Source: Actinomycetota bacterium (lineage in GTDB: Bacteria; Actinomycetota; Actinomycetes; S36-B12). From it: a stretch of 38,835 nucleotides of DNA. The translations under genes and the position numbers were made by a program. Below the pieces are notes generated by a model. It was not told the origin of the DNA, ran no database searches, and saw only the letters and a program-made list of their open reading frames with translations. Shown here in pieces: positions 23,423 to 30,624 of the stretch (positions within the stretch are counted from its first letter, which is position 1; each line of letters starts with the position of its first letter). The stretch lies in the NCBI GenBank assembly GCA_016870515.1, contig VGBL01000020.1, positions 1-38,835 of the forward strand, read 5' to 3'.

Positions 23423-24823
23423 ATGGCGGAGGACGCCCCCCAACGCGACCAGGCCGAGGCCTTCCTGGCCGACGCCCAGGCCCGACTCGCGGCCGCCCTC
23501 GCCGCCGGACAATCGGGGGCGGCCGCCCTCCAACGGGCCCGCATGGGCCAGGCCCTGCTGATCCTCGACCGATCGTCCGAGGCACTGCCGGAATTCGACC
23601 AGGCCCTGCGCTACATCGAGTTGCTGCGCGTCGACGGCGAACACGAGCGACTCCGCCTGCTGCAGAGCGTTTCGTCGAGCCTGCCAATGCCCGGCGACAA
23701 CCTCGTGGATCTCGACGCACTGGAGGCAGTCAGCCGATTCGGGCGCGCCCAGGCCCTGACGCGGCTGGGTCAGTGGCCGGCCGCGCGTGCGGCGGTTGCC
23801 GACGCACGCCCATTCGCGCGCGGCTGGACCAACCGTCGGCTGCGCAAGGCCCTCGACGACCTGGACGATGAGATCGCTCGCGCCGACGGCACCTCGCGCG
23901 AGGCGATCGGCGCCCTCGACCGCGCCATCACCGATCCGCGCACGCCCGACGCCGATCGTCGGCGCGCCCGCTACGAACGCGCGGTGCACCTCGCCGAGCG
24001 CGAGCAGTACGACGAGGCCATGCGCGAGGCGCTCCTGCTCATTCGGGATTGCGATGACGATCCGGCCCTCGCGGCACGCGCCCGCCAGGTGTTGGGGGCA
24101 GCTCTCGCCGGCCTGGGGCGTGATGACGACGCGACGGCATCGCTGCTCGCCGCCTTCGACGGATTCCGTTCGGTGGGCGATGCCTCCGCGACCCTTTCGG
24201 CCGCTCCCGGGCTCGCCTGGCGGCTCTCCGCGGCCGGTGACCCAGCAGGCGCGACTCGGGTGCTCGAGTCGGCTCTGCCGTCGGCGCGCGAACTCGGCGA
24301 CACCGCGGCCGAATCCGATCTGCAGGCGGCACTTGGCACCGCGCGCGACGAGGCCGGCGACCTCATGGGTTCGATCGCCGCCTTCGATGCGTCCATCTCC
24401 CTAGCCGAGTCGCTGCCCGATGCCGTGCGGTCGGCCGACGCCCGACACGGCGAGGCGATCACCCGCGGACGCCGACTGGATCCGCACGATGCCGTGGAGG
24501 CCCTGGCCCTTCTGGAGTCTGCCCGCGCCGCCTACGCGGCCAGTGGAATGCCCGAACGTGCGGCGGAGTGCACGCATGAGGCAGCCTCGCTACTCGGTCG
24601 ACTCGGCAGCTACGACGCCGCGGCCGTTCGCTATGCCGCCGCCCGTGACGAATACCGCGCTATCCCCGAGGTACTACGAGATGACGATCCCGGCGCGCTG
24701 GCCGACTGCGAATACAACCTCGCCGTTCTCACCGCGCTAGTCCAAACGCCACAGTCACCGCCTCCGCCGGATGCCTTCGTCTCCGGGGGCCACGGCATGC
24801 GTCATTCCAGGACGGCCGCGTGA
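23423..24823 (+). CDS. TPR-repeat protein of unknown function
   Basis: This 466-residue, Ala-rich, helical protein has no signal peptide or membrane segment. TPR-like helix pairs recur along the length, for example RARMGQALLILDRSSEALPE (39-58), VSRFGRAQALTRLGQWPAAR (about 103-122), ARQVLGAALAGLGRDDDATA, RALGTA-like LQAALGTARDEAGDLMGSIA, and HEAASLLGRLGSYDAAAVRY near the end. Spacing is irregular, so some repeats are degenerate. It is presumably a cytosolic scaffold. ATG 23423 sits directly against GGAGGA (23417-23422), which is unusually close. Its stop overlaps the Sua5 start as GTGA, so the two genes are coupled. A role with tRNA modification is not implied by sequence. Confidence 0.85.
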   Translation: MAEDAPQRDQAEAFLADAQARLAAALAAGQSGAAALQRARMGQALLILDRSSEALPEFDQALRYIELLRVDGEHERLRLLQSVSSSLPMPGDNLVDLDALEAVSRFGRAQALTRLGQWPAARAAVADARPFARGWTNRRLRKALDDLDDEIARADGTSREAIGALDRAITDPRTPDADRRRARYERAVHLAEREQYDEAMREALLLIRDCDDDPALAARARQVLGAALAGLGRDDDATASLLAAFDGFRSVGDASATLSAAPGLAWRLSAAGDPAGATRVLESALPSARELGDTAAESDLQAALGTARDEAGDLMGSIAAFDASISLAESLPDAVRSADARHGEAITRGRRLDPHDAVEALALLESARAAYAASGMPERAAECTHEAASLLGRLGSYDAAAVRYAAARDEYRAIPEVLRDDDPGALADCEYNLAVLTALVQTPQSPPPPDAFVSGGHGMRHSRTAA

Positions 24824-25857
24824 TCCCGACGACCACCGACCCGCGCGCGGCCGCGCAGGCCCTGCTCTCCGGCGGCCTCGTGCTGCTTCCGACTGAGACC
24901 GTCTACGGCCTGGCCGCGCGGGCCGACGATCCCCGGGCGGTCGCGCGCCTCTACGCGGCCAAGGGACGGCCCGCGCACCATCCCGTCATCGTGCACGTGG
25001 CCGATCCGGCCGGTGCGATCGATCCCGATGCGCCCGGCTCGTGGGTGGCCTCGTGCCCAGGCTTCGCACGCGCGCTCGCCGAGGAGTTCTGGCCCGGGCC
25101 GCTCACCCTGGTGCTGCCCAGGTCGTCACGAGCCACCGACGACATAACCGGCGGCCAAGAGGCCGTCGCGATCCGCGTACCCGCCCACCCACGCGCTCGC
25201 GAGGTACTCCTCGCCATGGACGAACTCGATCCTGCTGGCGCACCGCATGCCATCGTCGCGCCGAGCGCCAACAGGTTTGGCCGCGTCAGCTCGACGACCG
25301 TGCAGCATGCGCTCGATGAGCTGGGTAGCGCACTCGATGACGGGCGCGATGTCGCTCTCGATGGCGGGCCCTGCGACGTGGGTCTGGAGTCCACGATCGT
25401 GGATTGCAGCGCCGATGGACCGCGCGTACTCCGGCCGGGCGGAATCACGGCGGCCGATGTGGTGCGCGTCGCGGGGGCCATGACGTCGCTATCCGGCTCG
25501 TCCGCTCCGCGCGTCCCGGGCGCGCTGCCATCGCACTATGCGCCCGCGGCGCGCGTGGCCATCGCGATTGACGGTGAGGCGGCCGCGGCCTACGCTGAGG
25601 CGGTGACCGAAGGCGGCCTGGGCGACGACAGCATCGGGCTGCTGGCGCCCGCGAACGTCGCCGATATCCCCGGGGTCGCACGCCTGGCCGCCCCCGACAC
25701 CAGTGAGGACTACGCGCGGATCCTCTACTCCGCCCTGCGCGAAGCGGACGCGCGCGGAATCGAGTTCGTCGTGGTGGTGCCACCGCCCACGGACGCCGAC
25801 GGCATCGCGGCTGCTATCGCGGATCGCCTTCGCCGGGCCTCGGCACCGCGCACCTGA
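24820..25857 (+). CDS. sua5: L-threonylcarbamoyladenylate synthase, long Sua5 form
   Basis: This 345-residue enzyme makes threonylcarbamoyl-AMP from Thr, bicarbonate and ATP, the first step toward t6A37 in ANN-decoding tRNAs. The YrdC domain (about 1-205) shows LLPTETVYGLAARADD, the basic AAKGRP segment, WPGPLTLVL and VAPSANRFGRVSST. The linker SHYAP (about 237-241) joins it to the C-terminal Sua5 Rossmann-like domain, which tells it from short TsaC. GTG 24820 overlaps the TPR gene stop and is well placed for the N-terminal domain. Length fits the Sua5 type. It is an essential housekeeping enzyme in many bacteria. Confidence 0.95.
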   Translation: MIPTTTDPRAAAQALLSGGLVLLPTETVYGLAARADDPRAVARLYAAKGRPAHHPVIVHVADPAGAIDPDAPGSWVASCPGFARALAEEFWPGPLTLVLPRSSRATDDITGGQEAVAIRVPAHPRAREVLLAMDELDPAGAPHAIVAPSANRFGRVSSTTVQHALDELGSALDDGRDVALDGGPCDVGLESTIVDCSADGPRVLRPGGITAADVVRVAGAMTSLSGSSAPRVPGALPSHYAPAARVAIAIDGEAAAAYAEAVTEGGLGDDSIGLLAPANVADIPGVARLAAPDTSEDYARILYSALREADARGIEFVVVVPPPTDADGIAAAIADRLRRASAPRT

Positions 25858-25926
25858 CCGCCAACCGCCCATCGTCACAAGGGACGGGCATGAATGATGA
25901 GCCAGATGGCTCGTGAAAGGACAACT

Positions 25927-26586
25927 GTGAAGGTCATCTCAATGTTTGCAGCGGTGGCCGTTGCCGCCGGATTGCTCGTTGTGCCCGTCGCTGTTGCCCA
26001 GGCGGATGAAGGCGCAGTGTGTGGATGGACGGGCGACGTGCTTCCTCTCATGGCCAAGGCCGACCGGCGCGTGCGTTCCGAGCGCGTCACTGAGCAGATC
26101 AAGTCGCGCACGGGATACAACGCGACGATCGTCTCCTACAAGCGCATGGAGGTGGATCTACTCGCCGGCAAGGACGACAGGACGCGTCCAACCAAGGCCT
26201 CGACCCTGACCAACAATCGCGTGTCCTACAACATCGCGGTGAAGTCCGGCGGCAAGGACTCCGTCATCAGCGCCCAGGTCCGATTCTTCGGACTCTGCTA
26301 CAGGACGACCGTTGTCGTCGAGGACGCCTGGGTGGGCAGCACGGGCACCGACCAGGCCCTCACCGTCAACGCCAACGAAGCGCTTGAACTGGCCCAGGCC
26401 TACCGCAAGAAGCACTCCGCGGACTTCCCGCTCGATGCGCCGCTCGTGATGATGAACCTGATGCAAGCGACCACGGCGCCACCAGACTTCGGCAAGCTCC
26501 GCTGGTACGTCAACTACGAGCCGGCGCCCGGCGCTCGGCAGATCCTTGCTGTCTACATGAACGGCAAAGTCAGCCCGATGAACTGA
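25927..26586 (+). CDS. Exported protein of unknown function
   Basis: With GTG 25927 the product is 219 residues and starts with a clean signal peptide (VKVISMFAAVAVAAGLLVVP then VAVAQADEG). A site GAAAGGA lies just before this GTG. An ATG at 25894 would add 11 residues ahead of the signal and is less likely. The mature part is basic and has two cysteines (AVCGW and GLCYR) that could form a disulfide, a central stretch with VSYNIAVKSGGKD, and a C-terminal LRWYVNYEPAPGARQILAVY. I do not recognise a family. Its last 17 bases overlap the convergent permease gene. No operon partner is evident. Confidence 0.75.
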   Translation: MKVISMFAAVAVAAGLLVVPVAVAQADEGAVCGWTGDVLPLMAKADRRVRSERVTEQIKSRTGYNATIVSYKRMEVDLLAGKDDRTRPTKASTLTNNRVSYNIAVKSGGKDSVISAQVRFFGLCYRTTVVVEDAWVGSTGTDQALTVNANEALELAQAYRKKHSADFPLDAPLVMMNLMQATTAPPDFGKLRWYVNYEPAPGARQILAVYMNGKVSPMN

Positions 26587-27598
26587 CGGTCACGGTGTTC
26601 GGCGTCCGTCCGATGTGGCGAAACAGCGCGTAGAGGACGGCGCCGAACACCGCGCCCGCGAGGTGAGCGCCATCGCCGCCATTGAGCAGGGGGCGCGGCA
26701 CCCAGCCGAGCCAGCCCAAAGCGATGGGGTAGTCGGCCGCAATCTGATTGCCGAGCGGCGTTGCGGTGAACGGCAGTAGCAGGATGAACCCGATGAGGAA
26801 GGCAGCGGCCGCGCCACGCCACCGGCCGACCGGCCTCTTCCATGGCTTCGGGTCCTTCCATCGATAGAGGAGTTCGACGATCGCGACCCCAAACCCGGGA
26901 GTGGTGTAGTAGCCGGCGAAAGGCACGATGTCGGACGTCAATAGACCCAGTTGCGTGTTGCGACTGATCTGGCCCAGGCCCACGGCGAGGAGGAATGGAC
27001 CCACCGGGAAGCCTTCGACGCCCGGCGGCACGGGAGCCGGCGGCACCTGGGAGGCTCCGATGATCAGGCCGATGCAGATGTGAAGCATGACAGCGCTGAT
27101 GACCGTGCCCAGGACGCGCATCAACCGCACGCCGACGATCACGACGGGCACCTCGATCGCGACGACTGCCGCCAGCGCGACGAGGAAGGGAATGCCGAGA
27201 CGGGTTGCGAGCGTATCGACGCCGAAGAGGTCGTTGAGTGCGTTGTAGGCGATCAGGCTGCCGATGAGGAAGATCTGCGGGACGACGTTCAACGCACCGA
27301 ACGCCAGGCGGCCCAGGGGCATTTGCGCCATTCCCGTGCGCGGTCCACAGATCGATATGGAGCCGACCGCGAGACTGCCCAGGATCGTGCCGACGGCGAG
27401 GCCGGCGAATCCGATGGCGAGGCCGGGGTCTGCGGAGCCGCCGGCGGCGACCATGCCGGTGATGATCGTGCCTGGAGCGAGCAGCACGCCTGCCCAGGTG
27501 GCGGCCAGCGACCGCGGCGATCCGCTGCGCTGGCTCTCGTCTAGACGCGCTTCCTCGGGCCAGTCACTGTCGATGTCGGCGGTCGTGGTGGCGTCCAT
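26570..27598 (-). CDS. NCS1-like multi-pass permease, shorter than usual
   Basis: This 342-residue integral membrane protein has about eight hydrophobic segments. It starts with a charged cytosolic N-terminus (1-30), then LAPGTIITGMVAAGG, LAIGFAGLAVGTILGSLAVG and ICGPRTGMAQMPLGRLAFGA. The first third closely resembles the start of cytosine/purine/thiamine NCS1 permeases, including the GPRTGMAQMPLGRLAFG stretch. The middle keeps AVGLGQISRNTQLGLLTSDI. It lacks roughly 80-120 residues compared with normal NCS1 proteins and ends with two short helices, so it may be a divergent or shortened transporter. ATG 27598 has no strong Shine-Dalgarno. The 3' end overlaps the convergent exported protein gene by 17 bp. 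Confidence 0.65.
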   Translation of the reverse strand: MDATTTADIDSDWPEEARLDESQRSGSPRSLAATWAGVLLAPGTIITGMVAAGGSADPGLAIGFAGLAVGTILGSLAVGSISICGPRTGMAQMPLGRLAFGALNVVPQIFLIGSLIAYNALNDLFGVDTLATRLGIPFLVALAAVVAIEVPVVIVGVRLMRVLGTVISAVMLHICIGLIIGASQVPPAPVPPGVEGFPVGPFLLAVGLGQISRNTQLGLLTSDIVPFAGYYTTPGFGVAIVELLYRWKDPKPWKRPVGRWRGAAAAFLIGFILLLPFTATPLGNQIAADYPIALGWLGWVPRPLLNGGDGAHLAGAVFGAVLYALFRHIGRTPNTVTVSSSG

Positions 27599-27648
27599 GG
27601 GGCCACACCGTGGCCCCCTGCGGACTCATGACACCGGCGATTCGTCCG

Positions 27649-27999
27649 TCAGTCGTAGCCGAGCTCGTGGAGTCGGTCGTCGTCGATCCCGAAGTGGTGG
27701 GCGATCTCGTGCACCACGGTGATGTTTACCTCCTCTACGACGTCGTCGTAGGTGTCGCAGATGCGCAGCGTCGGATTGCGATAGATGGTGATGCGATCCG
27801 GCAGCGACCCGGCGTACGCCGAGTCTCGCTCGGTGAGCGCGACGCCCTCGTAGAGGCCGAGCAGGTCGGGATCGTCGTCCGGCCCCTCCTCCTCGATGAC
27901 GAAGATGACGTTATCGACCAGCACCACGAGTTCGGCCGGCACAGCCTCAAGCGCCTCGGCCACGAGCTCCTCGAAGTGGGCGGGCGAGACCTCGATCAC
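27649..27999 (-). CDS. Small zincin-like metallopeptidase family protein
   Basis: This 116-residue protein is a minimal metallopeptidase of the PF06262 type. The zinc motif is HEIAHHFG: His97, Glu98 and His101, followed by IDDDRLHELG, the conserved end. Upstream it has FEELVAEALEAVPAELVVLV, VIFVIEEEGPDD and DRITIYRNPTLRICD, the usual core. No export signal is seen, so it should be cytosolic. GTG 27999 is chosen because the longer reading to 28131 is low-complexity and unlike the family. The substrate is unknown. Confidence 0.9.
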   Translation of the reverse strand: MIEVSPAHFEELVAEALEAVPAELVVLVDNVIFVIEEEGPDDDPDLLGLYEGVALTERDSAYAGSLPDRITIYRNPTLRICDTYDDVVEEVNITVVHEIAHHFGIDDDRLHELGYD

Positions 28000-28021
28000 G
28001 CAGCCATTGTGCGCCAGCGGG

Positions 28022-29164
28022 CTATGGGGCCGACACGGGCACGGCGCGGAAGACGCGCGTATCGCTGGACATCGCCTGAATCGTGACCGTCCATATGCTG
28101 CTGGCGCTTCCCGCGGGAATGGTCCAAACACTCACGGCGCGATCGGCCTTGGCGTTGAAGCCGCGCTTGGGCACATCCGAGAAATCGTCGTACAGGTAGA
28201 CGCGGTAGGCCTTGGATGTATCCGGCAGGTGCACCTTGGCGGTGAGCGTGATGGGGGTTGCGGCCGGGGTCCGCTTCATCACCTGGTTCGGACCCCTGCC
28301 GTTTTGCTTTCCTTCTCCGTTCGCATTGGACGTCAGGCGCACGGGGATGGTCACGCCTCCCGGATCGAGGACTCCACTCACTGCCGTCCCGTAGTTCTTG
28401 GGACGATCACGCAGGGCGTAGACCGGTCCTCCGATGGCATTCGCCTCAGCGCGCGTGCGTGGGAAGGTAGCGAACTCGTAGGTGTAGAGGTAGGGAATGT
28501 TGGGCCCGATGTTGTGCAGGCCGTTGTCGCTGATGGTGATGGAGTCCGTCGGGTGGTAGCCCGAATCCTTCATGGGCGATCCGGAGCCGATGCCGAAGAC
28601 CGGGACGATGTGGTCGTAGGACAGATCGCCCTTGTACTCGGGCCATTCATTCAGGATCTTCGTGTTGTTGAGCACGCCGATGATGACCACGTCGCCAGCG
28701 AGGAAGCGCTTCTTGACCCAGCCGAGGTACTGCGGCACGGAGACCTGATCGGCACCCGAGAACGCGCGCGCATCCAGCTTCATTGCCTTCGCGGCACGCA
28801 GGTCGTTGACCTTCAGCAGCAATTGGGCCCCCGCCTTCCACTGGTCCATTCCGGGCGAAGCCAGATGCCGTGCTTTCCACTGGGAGGTGTACTGGCCGAA
28901 CCTCATGCCCGCGCTGATGAGTGCGGTCTCCCCGCAGTAGCCGAAGTTGGCATTCCACTGGAAGCGTGGCGTCATCGGCGTGCCGCGCTCCCAGTACGTC
29001 GTCGACGCCGTCTTTTGTTTCGTGTCCACCTCCCAGTACGTCGTCGGCGGCTTGGCGTGGGCGGACGTCGCCAGGACCAACGGCGAGGTGCACATCGCCG
29101 CTGCCACCGCGAGTCCTATCGAGGCTCTGCGGGAACGAAGAAGAGACATTGACGGAGGAGACAT
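28022..29164 (-). CDS. Exported papain/C39-like cysteine protease
   Basis: This 380-residue protein has a signal peptide (residues 8-37, ending SAHA). The mature start contains two TTYWE units. The catalytic pattern of papain-like C39 peptidases is visible: Gln69 in RFQWNANFGYCGETA, Cys77, His185 in SYDHIVPVFGIGSG and Asp213-Asn214 in ISDNG. The C-terminal half (about 260-380) is strand-rich with LTAKVHLPDTSKAYRVYLYD, resembling a beta-sandwich for binding or anchoring. It probably cleaves an extracellular peptide, or acts as a transpeptidase-like enzyme. ATG 29164 follows AAGGGG. It lies 53 bp downstream of the amine oxidase gene on the same strand. Proteolysis is inferred from residues only. 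Confidence 0.75.
   Translation of the reverse strand: MSPPSMSLLRSRRASIGLAVAAAMCTSPLVLATSAHAKPPTTYWEVDTKQKTASTTYWERGTPMTPRFQWNANFGYCGETALISAGMRFGQYTSQWKARHLASPGMDQWKAGAQLLLKVNDLRAAKAMKLDARAFSGADQVSVPQYLGWVKKRFLAGDVVIIGVLNNTKILNEWPEYKGDLSYDHIVPVFGIGSGSPMKDSGYHPTDSITISDNGLHNIGPNIPYLYTYEFATFPRTRAEANAIGGPVYALRDRPKNYGTAVSGVLDPGGVTIPVRLTSNANGEGKQNGRGPNQVMKRTPAATPITLTAKVHLPDTSKAYRVYLYDDFSDVPKRGFNAKADRAVSVWTIPAGSASSIWTVTIQAMSSDTRVFRAVPVSAP
28988..29046. repeat. 17-bp direct repeat inside the cysteine protease gene
   Basis: The 17 bases at 28988-29004 recur exactly at 29030-29046, 42 bases (14 codons) apart, so the reading frame is kept. On the coding strand they encode the repeated TTYWE peptide just after the signal peptide. 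It looks like a small internal duplication of the mature N-terminus. Confidence 0.8.
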
Positions 29165-29217
29165 GCGAACCCCTTAACCTCATGAGAACTCCAGTGCTTA
29201 CCACAGCCCAGCAGTCC

Positions 29218-30588
29218 CTAGGGAGAGAACGCCGCGATCAGGGCGGCCGACGCCTCCCCCACGCAGCCCTCGATCGTCGCCGGGCGCGTCCTCCCGGCTC
29301 GCCCTGCGGCGAAGCCCACCAGCGCCGGGAATCCGATGACGTCGGTGAGTGAATAGAACTCCGTCCACCGCAGGGAGGCGAGCGACCCCGCGGGTGCGCC
29401 GGGCGCACCGCCGCCCACGACGCCGTACACCTGACGGTCCCCCCACCAGGGCTCGTCGTAGCGCAGCACGACCTTCTCGAACACCCCCGTGACGAGCCCG
29501 CGGAGCGTGGCCGAGACACGTTCACCCATGTCGGGCATGCGTGGTAGGCCCGCGCGCAGAAGCGCCAACGGCACGGCCACGACGGCCACGTCGGCACTCA
29601 CCCGGCCACCTGATCGCAGAGCGACGTCCACGCGCGAGGCGCGCGACTTCACGGACTCGGCTGCCTGGCGGCGACGCACCTCGATCCCGGAGAGGAGGTT
29701 GTCGACGATGGTCGCGTAGCCATCGGCGACCATCGCGTCGCCGCCGCGATACGCGGCGCCCTCCTGAGTGGCGCGCACACCCAGGCGCGTGGGGTCGAGG
29801 GCGTAGGACTGGGTGATCTCGACCTGAGCGGCCCAGGAGTCGATGCGATCCGTGGTCCAGCCCCGGCGCGCGAGCCACTCAGCCACGCTCTGCGTGCGCG
29901 GTGGTCGCGCCTGCTCGAGTTGGCCGAGGAGGGAGTCGAGCCGGCTCCAGCGGATCTCCGCTTCGCGTGAGGGCGCACCGGTCTCGGTGTCGCGCGTGGA
30001 GTAGCTGTCGAAGTCGGTGGGCACGAGGGTCAGTCCGGCATCGCGGGCCAGCGGCACGATCGGGTTGCCGCGCGTGCCGTGGATCCACGAGGCCCCCAGC
30101 TCGACCGGCGCACCCCAGTCCTCGTTGCTCCAGATGCGCCCGCCCACGCGCTCGCGCGCCTCGAGCACGGTTACCTCGAGGCCGGCGTCGGCCAGTCGCC
30201 GCGCCGCGGCCGCGCCGGCCATGCCGGCACCGATGACCACGGCGGTCCGTGCCTTCACGCGATCAAGCAGGCGTCGCGCCGCGTGCTCACCGGACAGGTG
30301 TGCGCCCGTCGTGGTCGCGGGGTACCGGGTGCTCGCGTACTCCCCCGCGAGCACGATGCGCCCGCCGATCACCGCGTCGGCGAGGGTATGTCGCACCGCG
30401 GGCGAGGTACCCACGGGGAGAGCGGAGTAGGAGCCGCGCGACCACGGATCGGTGTCCCAGCGCGTGACGAGCGAGGCGGTGGGGGAGGGGACGGCAATCC
30501 GGCGAGCGCCACGGGCAGGTTCGGTCGTCAGCAGCGGCGGCGACACTGCAGCCATGACCCCCGCGGCGAGGAATCTGCGCCGATCCAC
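29218..30588 (-). CDS. Tat-exported FAD amine oxidase, apparently circularly permuted
   Basis: This 456-residue protein begins with a twin-arginine signal (MDRRRFLAAGVMAAVSPPLL). The FAD dinucleotide-binding fold is at 116-153: VVIGAGMAG, VTVLEARERVGGRIW, then LGASWIHG. Residues 41-109, however, read VTRWDTDPWSRGSYSALPVG, then IVLAGEYASTRYPATTTGAH and LSGEHAARRLL. In ordinary amine oxidases that segment is the very C-terminus. Here the chain ends at EASAALIAAFSP, where VTRW would normally follow. The order of parts is therefore rotated rather than the protein truncated. It should oxidise a primary or polyamine outside the cell. GTG 30588 is the start. A longer C-terminus is excluded by the TAG at 29218-29220. 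Confidence 0.85.
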   Translation of the reverse strand: MDRRRFLAAGVMAAVSPPLLTTEPARGARRIAVPSPTASLVTRWDTDPWSRGSYSALPVGTSPAVRHTLADAVIGGRIVLAGEYASTRYPATTTGAHLSGEHAARRLLDRVKARTAVVIGAGMAGAAAARRLADAGLEVTVLEARERVGGRIWSNEDWGAPVELGASWIHGTRGNPIVPLARDAGLTLVPTDFDSYSTRDTETGAPSREAEIRWSRLDSLLGQLEQARPPRTQSVAEWLARRGWTTDRIDSWAAQVEITQSYALDPTRLGVRATQEGAAYRGGDAMVADGYATIVDNLLSGIEVRRRQAAESVKSRASRVDVALRSGGRVSADVAVVAVPLALLRAGLPRMPDMGERVSATLRGLVTGVFEKVVLRYDEPWWGDRQVYGVVGGGAPGAPAGSLASLRWTEFYSLTDVIGFPALVGFAAGRAGRTRPATIEGCVGEASAALIAAFSP

Positions 30589-30624
30589 CCCGTCACACTG
30601 CCAGGTCGAGCGTGGTGTCGGTCA

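Noticed and set aside
21872-23989. 705-residue form of the HtrA protease
   Set aside because: The extension overlaps the divergent TPR gene. The GTG at 23230 has an excellent ribosome binding site and begins a typical actinobacterial HtrA N-terminus.
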